Source: JANXQG01 sp964615095 (lineage in GTDB: Bacteria > Planctomycetota > Planctomycetia > Pirellulales > Thermoguttaceae). Taken from it: a DNA stretch of 64,000 bases. A program made the translations under genes and the position numbers. Positions 34,595 to 43,457 of this stretch are shown in pieces (the stretch's first letter is position 1; every line of letters starts with the position of its first letter). The stretch covers positions 10,214 through 74,213 of the forward strand of contig CAZTPX010000030.1 of the NCBI GenBank assembly GCA_964615095.1, in the 5' to 3' direction. The notes beneath the pieces are model-generated. The model was given only the letters and a program-made list of their open reading frames with translations, did not search any database and was not told where the DNA came from.

Positions 34595-34783
34595 GTGAAA
34601 CTGTTTCTACAAGCCGAAGACGAGTGCGTGGTCATTAACGGCGATATTTCGGTCACTGTGCTTAGAATCGAGGGAGACGAAGTCGTCTTGGGCGTGGAAG
34701 CCCCGCAGTGGGTTGCGATCGAGGAAAGGCCCGCCTTGTACTGCGAGGCCGTCCGCGAGGTTGCACCATTGCCCGCGCGATAG
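34595..34783 (+). CDS. Degenerate CsrA-like protein
   Basis: This 62-residue protein aligns along its length with CsrA: MKLFLQ for beta 1, INGDISVTVLRIEGDEVVLGVEAP for the core. The RNA-binding residues are lost: Arg6/Lys7 become Gln/Ala and the HRE motif becomes EER. The GTG start has GGAGG 9 bp upstream. The fold is probably kept without canonical RNA binding, so it may pair with CsrA and weaken it, or bind something else. Expression with csrA is likely. Confidence 0.75.
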   Translation: MKLFLQAEDECVVINGDISVTVLRIEGDEVVLGVEAPQWVAIEERPALYCEAVREVAPLPAR

Positions 34784-34807
34784 TATTGCGCCGGCGTGAG
34801 CATACCG

Positions 34808-34860
34808 CATGTAGGATGGGCTTCAGCCCGTCGCTGACGGACTAAAGTCCATCCCACATG
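34808..34860. repeat. Imperfect hairpin after the CsrA pair
   Basis: CATGT-GGATGG pairs with CCATCC-ACATG, with an inner GCTTCAGCC/GACTAAAGTCC mismatch and central CGTC-GCT-GACG. There is no T-run. It resembles the interspersed hairpins common in planctomycetes and may end the csrA transcript. Confidence 0.55.
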
Positions 34861-35012
34861 TGGCCTGCGTTCATGCCGGGCAATAACGCGGGAAAATCTC
34901 CTTCGGCTTTCCGACAGGCTGTCTTGCATTTCCGCCTCGTTCGGAGCATGATAGGAATCTGTCCGGCAGTTTGTCGGCTGCCGTTGCCTTATTGTCCAGA
35001 GGAGGAGTGAAC

Positions 35013-35399
35013 ATGAAGCGTTCTACGATGTTGGTATTGTTTTCTTGCGTGGCCCTGGTCGGCAGTGCCTGGATGGTCCACGTCGTTTCCGGCCAGACCG
35101 CCGCCGAACCACCCAAAGAGAAGACTTTCACGGTCACGCAAAGTCAGTTGGATGATTACGTGGCAAAAAGGGTCGCCAAGGCGGTAGCGGAAGAACGCGA
35201 GAAGGCCCCTCACGCCAACAAGCCACCAACCGACGACGAAATATTTAACCCCCAGAATTGGCACAAGGTCATCTTCAACGATATGGAATGGGTAGTCTAC
35301 ACAGGCCCCGGCACGGCCATCATGCACCATTGGGTGCCGCCCAAGGGTGCCAAGCCGGCCGCCACGAACCCACCGGCAACCGCCAAGCCCGGCAAGTGA
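35013..35399 (+). CDS. Small secreted or anchored hypothetical protein
   Basis: This 128-residue protein has a signal peptide (about 1-28, SAWMVHVVSGQ). A charged helical region (about 45-72) is followed by a compact segment FNPQNWHKVIFNDMEWVVYTGPGTAIMHHWVPP and a Pro/Ala tail. GAGGAGGAG precedes ATG 35013. No family is recognised; the Trp/His-rich segment could bind a ligand or metal. Confidence 0.7.
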   Translation: MKRSTMLVLFSCVALVGSAWMVHVVSGQTAAEPPKEKTFTVTQSQLDDYVAKRVAKAVAEEREKAPHANKPPTDDEIFNPQNWHKVIFNDMEWVVYTGPGTAIMHHWVPPKGAKPAATNPPATAKPGK

Positions 35400-35556
35400 A
35401 ACGGTCGCGTTGGGACCGGACGATAAGTAACTTCCGTGTTTCTGCGAGAGTGGCATGCCTTTAGCCGTCTTGGCTGGGCATTTCGGCGGCAAACATGCCT
35501 AGCCTAGAAGGCTTAAGGCATGCTACGGAAATCCAGAAGTTATTCGTCGGTCGCCC

Positions 35557-36912
35557 TTACCCGCCGATCTTCGCGTCGATTTCGTCCCGCTGGTCCGACG
35601 ATTCGCGGCGGCGAAGATAGAGCTTGATCGGCACCTCGTTGAACCGCAGTCGGTCGCGGAACACTCCCAGTAGATAGCGCTGGTAACCCTGCGCGATCAA
35701 CTTCGGGTCGTTGCAGAACAGCACGATCGTGGGCGGCTGCTCGGCCACCTGGGTGGCAAAATAGATTTTCGCCTGGCGGTTCTGGTGCGAGGGTGGAGGA
35801 TTCTTCTCGATCGCCGCCCGCAAGAGCTTGTTGAGCTGCGCGGTCGACAGACGCATCCGCGACTGCTTGAAGAGCATCTGCCCGTGGTTGAGCATGGCCT
35901 TCACGTTCTTGCCCGTCTGCCCGGTGATGAAGGCGATGGGCACGTAGAGCATAGTGCGGAACGTGTCGCGCAGGTACGTGACCCACTTCTCCATGGGCAT
36001 CGAGCCGGCCATGAGGTCCCACTTGTTGACGACGAAAATGCAGGGCTTGTACTGCTGGGCGATGTAGTCGCAAAGCTGCTTGTCAACCTTGCTGATGCGT
36101 TGCGAGGCGTCGAAGAACAGCAACACCACGTCGGCCCGACGGATGGCCCGCTGGGCGCGGTGCGTGCTGTAGAAATCGATGTCGGTGGAGATGGCCTTGT
36201 TGCGGCGGAAACCGGGGGTGTCGATGGCAATGAAGGTCTTGCCGTCCATCTCGTAGCGGACGTCGATGGAGTCGCGCGTGGTGCCGGGAACCTCGCTGAC
36301 GATCACCCGTTCGGCCTGGGCCAGCGTGTTCACCAAGGTACTCTTGCCCGTGTTGCGGCGGCCGACAATGGCCACTTTCATCACGCCCTCTTCGGGCGGC
36401 TTGTCTTCCGCGTCTTCCGGCGGCAGTTTTTCCAGCACGGCCTCCAGCAGTTCGTCCTTGCCGCGGCCTTCCTTGGCGCTGACACTGATGACCTTGCGGC
36501 CGAACTGGTAGAAGTCGTCGGCCTGGCTTTCCAGGCCGGGGTGGTCGGTCTTGTTGGCCGCGCAGATCACGGGGATCTGCACGTAACGCAAGCGCTCGGC
36601 CACCTTGCTGTCCAGGGGCGTGATGCCTTCGCGCGTATCGACCACAAAAAGGATCACCGCAGCCGAATCGAGGGCCGCCTGGATCTGTTCTTCGATGTCC
36701 TCGGTCAGGTTGTCGACATCCTCGATGCCCATCCCGCCGGTATCGACCAGTTCGACAAATCGCTCGCCAAACTGGGTAAGGTGCGTCATGCGATCGCGGG
36801 TCACGCCGGCCGTGGGATCGACGATGGCCAAGCGCTTGCCGGCGAGCCAGTTGAAAAGGCTCGACTTGCCCACGTTGGGCCGGCCCACGATGGCGACTTG
36901 CGGAATACCCAT
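35557..36912 (-). CDS. der: Ribosome-associated GTPase Der (EngA)
   Basis: This essential GTPase for 50S ribosome assembly has two G domains in tandem. The first has GRPNVGKSS, the second GRRNTGKST; NKTD and NKWD are the G4 motifs. A KH-like C-terminal domain covers about 350-451. The 451 residues are normal. The second P-loop is GRRNTGKS in place of the more usual G-x-P-N-x-GKS, a mild variation. The gene is divergent from the uracil-DNA glycosylase gene. Confidence 0.96.
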   Translation of the reverse strand: MGIPQVAIVGRPNVGKSSLFNWLAGKRLAIVDPTAGVTRDRMTHLTQFGERFVELVDTGGMGIEDVDNLTEDIEEQIQAALDSAAVILFVVDTREGITPLDSKVAERLRYVQIPVICAANKTDHPGLESQADDFYQFGRKVISVSAKEGRGKDELLEAVLEKLPPEDAEDKPPEEGVMKVAIVGRRNTGKSTLVNTLAQAERVIVSEVPGTTRDSIDVRYEMDGKTFIAIDTPGFRRNKAISTDIDFYSTHRAQRAIRRADVVLLFFDASQRISKVDKQLCDYIAQQYKPCIFVVNKWDLMAGSMPMEKWVTYLRDTFRTMLYVPIAFITGQTGKNVKAMLNHGQMLFKQSRMRLSTAQLNKLLRAAIEKNPPPSHQNRQAKIYFATQVAEQPPTIVLFCNDPKLIAQGYQRYLLGVFRDRLRFNEVPIKLYLRRRESSDQRDEIDAKIGG

Positions 36913-37152
36913 AATCTTGATCTATTATTCCAAACGGTCCAAACAGCCCACCACAAACAACAGGACGGACGCTCGGACAGCGCGAACGAGATGGCCGCGT
37001 CGGGTGTACTTCAATCCCAGGCCAAAATACATAGAATCTATCATAGTAGAGGCCCGTCCCAAAAACCAGACACGGGAATGATTGTGCCCCCGATTATGGG
37101 TCTGCTTCTCGTTTCTAGCCGCATTACCGGCAAAACCAACCACTTGTAGTTC

Positions 37153-37944
37153 ATGTCAGAAAATAATCTCGAATCGCAGGATCATGTTGCCCGGGCCGTG
37201 AAGCAGAAGCTGGAGAGCCTGCGTAACGCGGGGATATCGCACATTCCCAAGGCCAAGAAAGCAGGGAGAGGGGAAAGAGGAGAGGGGAGAGGGGAGAGGC
37301 CAGCGAAGGACGACTGCTCTTTGCTGGCCGTTCCGCGATCCAATCCCCCCTCTCCAAACTCGCCGCTCCCTGCTCCTGCTTCGCGCGAGGAGGCCCTGGC
37401 CGAAGTGGCCAAGTGCGTGGCCGCCTGCACCCGCTGCCCCGTGTTGGTCGCCAATCGTACGCAAACCGTTTTCGGCGTGGGCAACCCGCACGCCAAACTG
37501 GTTTTTATCGGCGAGGCACCCGGCGCGGATGAAGATCGCAAGGGCGAACCTTTTGTCGGCCGGGCGGGTCAATTGCTCAACGACATTATCACCAAGGGCA
37601 TGAAGCTCCGCCGCGAAGACGTGTATATCATGAACATTCTCCGCTGCCGGCCGCCGGACAATCGCACGCCGCTACCGCTTGAGGCGGCCAACTGCCGCGA
37701 GTATCTCGACGCCCAGTTGGCCATCATCCAGCCGCAGTACCTATGCTGTCTGGGGGCTTGCGCCGCACAGAACTTGCTGGGTGTCGAAACGCTGATCGGC
37801 AAGCTGCGCGGCCGCATGCTCGATTTCAACGGCATGCGGGTCCTTTGCACCTACCATCCATCCTACCTCTTGCGCAATCCGCCGGCCAAGCGGCTAGTGT
37901 GGGACGACATCCAGGTCTTGATGGCCGAGATGGGGCTGAAGTAG
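37153..37944 (+). CDS. Family 4 uracil-DNA glycosylase with repeat-derived linker
   Basis: The enzyme removes uracil from DNA and carries a [4Fe-4S] cluster. The cluster Cys lie in CTRCPVL, ILRCRPPDNR and AANCREY. GEAPGADEDRKGEPFVGRAGQLL is the active-site region, and TYHPSYLLR is the C-terminal motif. Between residues about 36 and 80 there is an insertion, GRGERGEGRGERP followed by a Ser/Pro stretch. It is encoded by a GGGAGAGG-type purine tract (37261-37300) and a matching pyrimidine tract (37346-37379). The insertion precedes the catalytic domain and is probably tolerated as a flexible linker. Confidence 0.93.
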   Translation: MSENNLESQDHVARAVKQKLESLRNAGISHIPKAKKAGRGERGEGRGERPAKDDCSLLAVPRSNPPSPNSPLPAPASREEALAEVAKCVAACTRCPVLVANRTQTVFGVGNPHAKLVFIGEAPGADEDRKGEPFVGRAGQLLNDIITKGMKLRREDVYIMNILRCRPPDNRTPLPLEAANCREYLDAQLAIIQPQYLCCLGACAAQNLLGVETLIGKLRGRMLDFNGMRVLCTYHPSYLLRNPPAKRLVWDDIQVLMAEMGLK

Positions 37945-38040
37945 CAGGGAGCGGGGAGTGGAGAGCAGGGAGCGGAGAGCAGGGAGCAGGGAGCGGGGAG
38001 CGGGGAGCGGGGAGCAAGGAGCGGGGAGCGGGGAGTGGGG
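37945..38040. repeat. GGGAGCG tandem repeat between the glycosylase and archease genes
   Basis: About 95 bp of imperfect 7-bp units (GGGAGCG, GGGAGCA, GGAGAGC) fill the gap exactly, from one base after the glycosylase stop to 5 bp before the archease ATG. The G-runs could form quadruplexes, and each unit contains GGAG, a potential ribosome-binding site or CsrA site. Confidence 0.85.
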
Positions 38041-38045
38041 CAGTC

Positions 38046-38456
38046 ATGTACGAGACCTTCGATCACACGGCTGACGTAGGGTTGCGGATCCGTGCCGCGG
38101 ACCTCGATACGCTTTTTGCCGACGCGGCGCGGGCCATGTTCTCGGTCATGGCGGGCGATCTCGACGCCGTGCGGCCGCGGCAAGAGGTCCGCATTTCGCT
38201 CGACGCGGACGATCTTGACGCGCTCTTGCGCACCTGGCTGGGCGAATTGCTTTACACGTTTCACACGCGCAAGCTGGTCTTCTCGGAGTTCACCGTTGCG
38301 GTATCCGAAGCCGGCCTTCAGGCCACCGCCCGCGGCGAGCCGATGGATGTCGCCCGCCACAAGCTTGACGTGGAGATCAAGGCCGTTACCTGGCACGGAC
38401 TGAAGGTCCAGCAGAGCGATGAGGGCTGGCTGGCGGAAGTCATCGTGGATATTTAA
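38046..38456 (+). CDS. Archease
   Basis: This 136-residue protein activates the RNA ligase RtcB. Motifs are FDHTADVGLRIRA at the start, the acidic DADDLDALLRTWLGELL and the final DEGWLAEVIVDI with the conserved terminal acidic residue. The metal-binding His and Asp in DHTAD are present. Its ribosome-binding region is the GGGAGCG repeat. No rtcB is visible in the window. Confidence 0.92.
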   Translation: MYETFDHTADVGLRIRAADLDTLFADAARAMFSVMAGDLDAVRPRQEVRISLDADDLDALLRTWLGELLYTFHTRKLVFSEFTVAVSEAGLQATARGEPMDVARHKLDVEIKAVTWHGLKVQQSDEGWLAEVIVDI

Positions 38457-38619
38457 GCTAAGAGCAGAGACCAGAGACGGCCTCTGCCGGAACTGCGCTG
38501 CGCTTGTTCGCGGCCTACACCTGTTGTTCGACAATGCGAACGGCCCCCGCCCACGCCAGATGCGACCGTCGCGTCGCTTGCCAGAGGTTCCCCGAGTTAA
38601 CGATAACTGTCGCGGTTTC

Positions 38620-38681
38620 AATGTATCCGGCACACTCCGTGTGCCGTTGCGCAACGGCACACGGAGTGTGCCGGATACATT
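38620..38681. repeat. Perfect 62-bp palindrome with no loop
   Basis: The arms 38620-38650 and 38651-38681 are exact reverse complements, meeting at GC. The repeated unit is CGGCACACTCCGTGTGCCG, itself partly palindromic. The surrounding 312-bp gap (38457-38768) has no gene. A palindrome this long is normally unstable, so its survival points to a recent or functional origin. Confidence 0.9.
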
Positions 38682-38768
38682 CTTGGGACATTCAAAACCG
38701 CAGAAGAGCCGGTTCTCGTGGCCCGAAGAGACAGATGATCTACTCGCGGGAGCCGTTCGGCAGCCGGG

Positions 38769-39089
38769 TTAAGAACCGGCCGTTTCCGCCTCGAGCCAGC
38801 CTAGATACGCGGCGCTGCCGGCAACCACCGGCACGGCCAGAATCTCGGGCACTTCGTAAGGATGCGTGCGGCGAATGGCCTCTTCGATGCGGGCGAACAA
38901 CTCGCCTCGAGTCTTCACCCAACACTGCCACTCTTCGGCCGTCTCGATCTTGCCCTGCCAACGGTAGGTGCTGGCGATCGGCCCTACGACCTGGGCACAG
39001 GCGGCCAAGCGGGCCTCGACCAGTTCCCGGGCGATCCGCTCGGCTTCCTCGCGCAACGGCGTGGTGGTGACGACCTGGATAAAGTTCAT
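38769..39089 (-). CDS. cutA: CutA1 divalent-cation tolerance protein
   Basis: The small trimeric protein has 106 residues. The family motifs are VVTTTPLREEAERIARELV, ACAQVVGPIASTYRW, the segment EEWQCWVKT and RRTHPYEVPEILAVPV. CutA binds copper and has a structural or signalling role that is still unclear. Its ATG overlaps the upstream metallophosphoesterase stop by ATGA. Confidence 0.95.
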   Translation of the reverse strand: MNFIQVVTTTPLREEAERIARELVEARLAACAQVVGPIASTYRWQGKIETAEEWQCWVKTRGELFARIEEAIRRTHPYEVPEILAVPVVAGSAAYLGWLEAETAGS

Positions 39090-40570
39090 GTCGGTCGCCG
39101 CCGCGCGGTCAGGCCGGCCGCGTTGCTCAGCAAGGTGACAAAGTGCGGGGCCTGCGAGACTAACGAGGTCGATAGCACCCCATGGCCGGCGTCGATGCGA
39201 TGAATTATCCGCTCGGCGGGCGTGTGCCCGAGCGTGCCGGTCCAGGTCTCGAAGCTGCGGCCCTTGCGCTCGTCACCCTGAAAGAAAGCCAGGTAGCTGA
39301 AGACGTCGCTGGCGATGAACTCCGCGCTGGCCGGCGAGAAACTTGCCGGACGATAGATCCGCCGCCAAGTGCCGGCGTTGAAGTAGATCTGATCCAGTAC
39401 GTAGCCCTCCGCGTGGCTGGCGTCCAGCGGCACGATCTCCGCCGCGTGCGTGTGGCCGTAGACCACGTGCTTGGCGCGACGGTTGCGAAAGTCAGGCTCC
39501 GCCAACGCATGGCCGGCAAAGGAATCGGCGTCGGCCCCGCGGATCGCCCGCAGCCACTCGACCGTGGCAGCCGTCCAACCGGTGGAACGCCGCTTGCTGA
39601 ATCGCAGGGCCCGCGCCAGCCCGTCGATCAAGTTGGCGGAGCTTTGCGCATCGCGCTCGCGGACGAGGCGGCTGCTGAGCAGTTCGTCGGCCAAGCGGTC
39701 CCACAACTGCTTGACGCGCTTGCGCACGGCCGGTTGCGGGCAAGTCCGCTCCAGCACGCCTTCGATCCAGGCGGGAATCAAGAGCAACGGGCGGAAGTTG
39801 TCGATCTCGCGGAGGGCGAGCACGGCGGCGTCGGGCAGTTCATGCCCCAGGCCCTGCTCCATCTCGATCACGAAGCGGACGACCAAGTCCAGCGTGAGGG
39901 CGTCGTTCAGACCGGAAAGATCGCGGTCGCCTTCAAAGCTCAGCGGATCGAAGGCATCGCCATGCCGGGCCACCACCTTGTGGCGGCGCATCGTCTGCAG
40001 AAGCTCGTCGCTTTCCGTAACGTCGTGCGGGAAAGGCAGATCGGGGCGGTTGGCCAGACCCATTTGTTCCACGAGCTTCTGCCGCAGAGAGTCGTAGGCC
40101 TCGCCGCGGAGGTGGTAGAACCAGTCGTGGTTGCCCACCATGTAATGGGTCCTGACGGGCACGGGCTGATCGTCGGCATCGCAGGCCGGACGGGCCGCGC
40201 GGAGCATGGGCGGGATAGTGATTTCGCCCTCGACGGCCAAGGCCCGCAAGCTGGCAAGCGATTCTTGATTCTGGGAAAGGATATCGCCGCTGATGCGGGT
40301 GATCTGCTCGATCAGGCCCGGCGAGAGCGGATCGTCCCAAGGGCGGACGCCACCAGCGGCTTGCCAGCGGCTGGAGTGCAACAGATCGAGCACGTCGCCC
40401 AGCAAGACCAGGTCGATCCGCTCGATGGGGCGGTAGGCGCCGTCACTCCGCCAGGAGGCGGTAATGGCCAGTTCCTTGAGCCGATCGGTAAATAGCGCGA
40501 AGGCCTCCGGAGAAAGCGTCTCCCCGGTCGTGCCGTCGTTCAGATGTAAGTCGCTAAGTATGATCAGCAT
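39086..40570 (-). CDS. Calcineurin-like metallophosphoesterase
   Basis: The 494-residue enzyme shows the dinuclear metal motifs: ILSDLHLND (N-terminus), LLGDVLDLL, VGNHDWFYH and the late GHTHAAEI. The long middle part (about 160-380) is not typical of small phosphodiesterases. ATG 40570 (MLIILSDLHL) is preferred to the upstream GTG. The substrate is unknown. It is coupled by ATGA to cutA. Confidence 0.9.
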   Translation of the reverse strand: MLIILSDLHLNDGTTGETLSPEAFALFTDRLKELAITASWRSDGAYRPIERIDLVLLGDVLDLLHSSRWQAAGGVRPWDDPLSPGLIEQITRISGDILSQNQESLASLRALAVEGEITIPPMLRAARPACDADDQPVPVRTHYMVGNHDWFYHLRGEAYDSLRQKLVEQMGLANRPDLPFPHDVTESDELLQTMRRHKVVARHGDAFDPLSFEGDRDLSGLNDALTLDLVVRFVIEMEQGLGHELPDAAVLALREIDNFRPLLLIPAWIEGVLERTCPQPAVRKRVKQLWDRLADELLSSRLVRERDAQSSANLIDGLARALRFSKRRSTGWTAATVEWLRAIRGADADSFAGHALAEPDFRNRRAKHVVYGHTHAAEIVPLDASHAEGYVLDQIYFNAGTWRRIYRPASFSPASAEFIASDVFSYLAFFQGDERKGRSFETWTGTLGHTPAERIIHRIDAGHGVLSTSLVSQAPHFVTLLSNAAGLTARRRPT

Positions 40571-40710
40571 GGGACCCACCGATAGGTGACATGGGTAGAC
40601 ATCGGCCCAGTCGAGGGGCGAAATTGAGGTTTATTCCGCGCATGTCAACGCGGGCAGACTTTGCGGGCGGGCAGGGCGGGCCAAGTAACACGAGTCCCAC
40701 CATAGAGGAA

Positions 40711-40850
40711 CAAAATCCGAAATTCGAAATTCGAAACAAATTCAAAGCAGAAAATTCAAAGTCAGGAAACCGCCATTTTGAATTTTCTTCTTCCGATTTC
40801 TGATTTGTTTCGGATTTCGTGCTTCCTTTTTTCGGATTTCTGCATTGGTG
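40711..40850. repeat. AT-rich palindromic repeat, copy 2
   Basis: It has the sequence GAAACAAATTCAAAGCAG, then GAAAATTCAAA, and the complementary TTTGAATTTTC and GATTTGTTTCGGATTTCG. It lies between the metallophosphoesterase start and the end of the next minus-strand gene. The rest of the 40571-40905 gap shows no gene. Confidence 0.85.
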
Positions 40851-40905
40851 GGGCTTGCTTAGCATCGCTTGTAGCGACGCCGCTTGGCCCACCGGCCGGG
40901 CTCGA

Positions 40906-42108
40906 CTAGCCCCCATCGCCCACAGAGTGGACAAACTCCTCCGTGCGGTCGATGATTTGCAAGTTGCTGCCGGGCGCGAAGAGAAATTGCCCCGAGTCGA
41001 TCGGGCCATTGAAGTTCAATTCGAAGAACTCCAGGCCCAGCAGAAGGTGCGGCGATGATTTCGGCACGCTGCGGAGGTAGTCGATACGGAAGGGGAAACA
41101 GTCTTCCTGGCCCAGGTACAGCGCAACACTGTCGGGCAAATGGGCGAGCAAGTGGGCCGTATCGGGTTTCCGGCCGTTGGCGATCGCCTCCTTTTCGTTC
41201 GGCAGCAAGCGGGCCAGTTGGTCCGGTCTCCAACCGCCGTTAAGCTTCCAAACCGGTAGGCCGCCCAATTGATCGGCGACGACCGTCGTGAACTCGAAGT
41301 GGGAGTTCAGCCCTCGCAGCAAATGTCCCAGCCCGCCCAGGCCGGGGGCCGAGGCGAGGGCTTCGTGCGGTAGCTTGCTACGCGCACGCTCCAACGCGGC
41401 CGTCGCCCGCACGGCGTCGATCTTGTACAAGACATCCCAGGTGGGCAGTTTTCGATGGCTCCAGAATGTATTGCCATTGCAAACTTGCACGAGACTGGTG
41501 GTGGCCGAGCCGATTTCCACGGTCACCTCGAAATGGATGGATGGAATGGGCCCTTGGCGGAGCTCGTAGTAGCGGCCTTCACCGGTAACTTGGTGACCGA
41601 TCAATTCGCCCTGCTGCTTTACCCGTGCGGAAATAAACTGTCGGCTCTCCACGGAGCGAATCGCGTCGTCTAAGAGGGACTGCGGTTTTGGCGGGGAAGA
41701 TTGGGTAGAATCGGCAGTTTTTTCGGCAGCGGAAGATTTGGGCTGGGGCTGGGATCCGCGGGATGGTTCCGTTCCAGCCGATATTCCGTTGCCCTTTTTC
41801 CCGTCTCGCACTTGGTCCGGTGGGGGTGATGGCTTTTGCTCCGCTGGGGACGGCGGCAAGGGGTGTGGAGGCGACACATCTCTTGGATTCTCAATGGCTT
41901 GCGCGTTGCTGGCCGGAATGGCATTGATGCCCGCCTGTTCGGGTGGGGGCACAGTGGTTGCATCGCCAAACATGGCCCTGCGCTGCGATTCCAACGCGCG
42001 CAGCCAGGGCATTGCCGCAGCGGCCATAAGAGCCAGGGCGAGCAGGATGGGTAATTTATTCCTTATTGCGCCAATTTGCACGATATGACGGATTTTCCAA
42101 AGATTCAC
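40906..42108 (-). CDS. Hypothetical membrane-anchored protein
   Basis: This 400-residue protein has one N-terminal membrane segment (about 19-38). A long Pro/Ser/Gln-rich disordered linker covers about 45-140. A C-terminal domain of about 250 residues follows, with beta strands such as SIHFEVTVEI and VWKLNGGWRPDQ, recalling LolA-like lipoprotein-sorting or outer-membrane-stress folds. The frame begins at GTG 42108 without a good ribosome-binding site, so the start is uncertain. Function is unknown. Confidence 0.7.
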   Translation of the reverse strand: MNLWKIRHIVQIGAIRNKLPILLALALMAAAAMPWLRALESQRRAMFGDATTVPPPEQAGINAIPASNAQAIENPRDVSPPHPLPPSPAEQKPSPPPDQVRDGKKGNGISAGTEPSRGSQPQPKSSAAEKTADSTQSSPPKPQSLLDDAIRSVESRQFISARVKQQGELIGHQVTGEGRYYELRQGPIPSIHFEVTVEIGSATTSLVQVCNGNTFWSHRKLPTWDVLYKIDAVRATAALERARSKLPHEALASAPGLGGLGHLLRGLNSHFEFTTVVADQLGGLPVWKLNGGWRPDQLARLLPNEKEAIANGRKPDTAHLLAHLPDSVALYLGQEDCFPFRIDYLRSVPKSSPHLLLGLEFFELNFNGPIDSGQFLFAPGSNLQIIDRTEEFVHSVGDGG

Positions 42109-42287
42109 GTTGTGACAGGACGACCAATAGACCTTAGATAGCTACTCGACCCGTTCAAGCCATGCGCGGCGGCCGCGAGTGCGAGAAATTGAGCGTCTCG
42201 CCCAAGGCGGCTGCCAAGCACGGCAAATGAGGTCCGTATTGTAAGACGGCCCGGGACCAGGGTCCATGTCAATTGAGGGGGGAAACC

Positions 42288-43403
42288 ATGAGGATTACGG
42301 GAGTGTGTTTGCTTATCATGGTGATGGCCGCCGTCGGCTGCCATGCACCGGTCGTGAACAATATGCCGCCGGCGCAAATGATGGCGCATCCAGGACCGGG
42401 CGTGGACGGCCCGGGGCCCGGCGTGCTTACGTATCAGCCGGCCGTCCCGCCGGCGTTCGCCACGTCGCAAATCTATTTTGTGGGTCCGGAAGGGCTCACC
42501 GTGCAGTGGGACGTGACTGCTCCGGGTCGCTTCGACTCCGAGCAGCTCGTTGCGCCCGCGCGTTACAACTTCCCGCAGGGCGCCTTGTATCGGCTGAAGC
42601 TGGCCAACATTCCCAACCGGCCGGGGGTAGAACTCTTCCCCAGCCTGGAAGTGGGTCCGGCCATGCCGCGCACCGAGGCCTTCCTCGCTCACAATGCCAT
42701 CCCGGTGGAATTCAGCGATGAGGATTTCGACCAAGTGATGTCGGGCAACTTCGTGACCAAAGTAATTTACCTACCCGATCCGGAGTTCCAAGAAATGGCC
42801 TTGGCCGGCGTCGGCACGCTAGTCAGCACGCGGCTCGATCCGGGCGTCGACCCGATCGTCGAAGCCGATCGCCGCGGCGCTATCATGGCGATCGTCCGCC
42901 TGGGCAACAAAGATCTGGGCATCGCCTCCGCCACACCCGAGCAGATGGGCTTCCAGCCCGGGATGCAAGGGCCGTGTCCCACGCCGGGCTACGTGGCCGG
43001 CATGACCGCGCCGCAATACGGCATGCCGATCAGCGGCACGCCCATCGGATTGGCCGGACCGCCGTACGTTCCCTTGGGAGTGCCCGCCGGTTTGCAGCGG
43101 CACGAGATCGTCAACCATACGTTTGTCTCGTTGCCGCAGCCGGTCAAGAACGAGCGGATCGACGTGCGGCAGGAGCCGGGATTCAGGTATCCCGATCCGT
43201 CCAACCACGTCCGCATCGTGGAACGTACCGGGCCAAGTATCCGCAATCCGGGTTCGGCTCCCTGCCCGACCGACGGTGGTGCGCCGGCTGGGGCTCCATG
43301 CCCGACCGACGGCGCGCCTGTTGCCGGCGGCGTGCCAGCCGCGGGCGCTGCGCCTGGCGGCGGTGTACCCGTCGCCACGGGTCCGACCGGCACCAACCGA
43401 TAA
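42288..43403 (+). CDS. Surface lipoprotein, paralogue 1 of 3
   Basis: This 371-residue lipoprotein has a lipobox near VGC (Cys18). A first domain (about 60-210) has VEGLTVQWDV-type beta strands and the shared block GVELFPSLEV...NFVTKVIYLPDPE. The tail is rich in Gly, Pro and Ala with the repeated phrase APCPTDG. GAGGGGGGAAA precedes ATG. The block recurs in the next gene, so the two are paralogues. It is first in a three-gene cluster. Confidence 0.75.
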   Translation: MRITGVCLLIMVMAAVGCHAPVVNNMPPAQMMAHPGPGVDGPGPGVLTYQPAVPPAFATSQIYFVGPEGLTVQWDVTAPGRFDSEQLVAPARYNFPQGALYRLKLANIPNRPGVELFPSLEVGPAMPRTEAFLAHNAIPVEFSDEDFDQVMSGNFVTKVIYLPDPEFQEMALAGVGTLVSTRLDPGVDPIVEADRRGAIMAIVRLGNKDLGIASATPEQMGFQPGMQGPCPTPGYVAGMTAPQYGMPISGTPIGLAGPPYVPLGVPAGLQRHEIVNHTFVSLPQPVKNERIDVRQEPGFRYPDPSNHVRIVERTGPSIRNPGSAPCPTDGGAPAGAPCPTDGAPVAGGVPAAGAAPGGGVPVATGPTGTNR

Positions 43404-43457
43404 CCGCTAATTGACGTGAAATGTCCGTAATCTACACCCCTTTTTAAACTCGCGACA

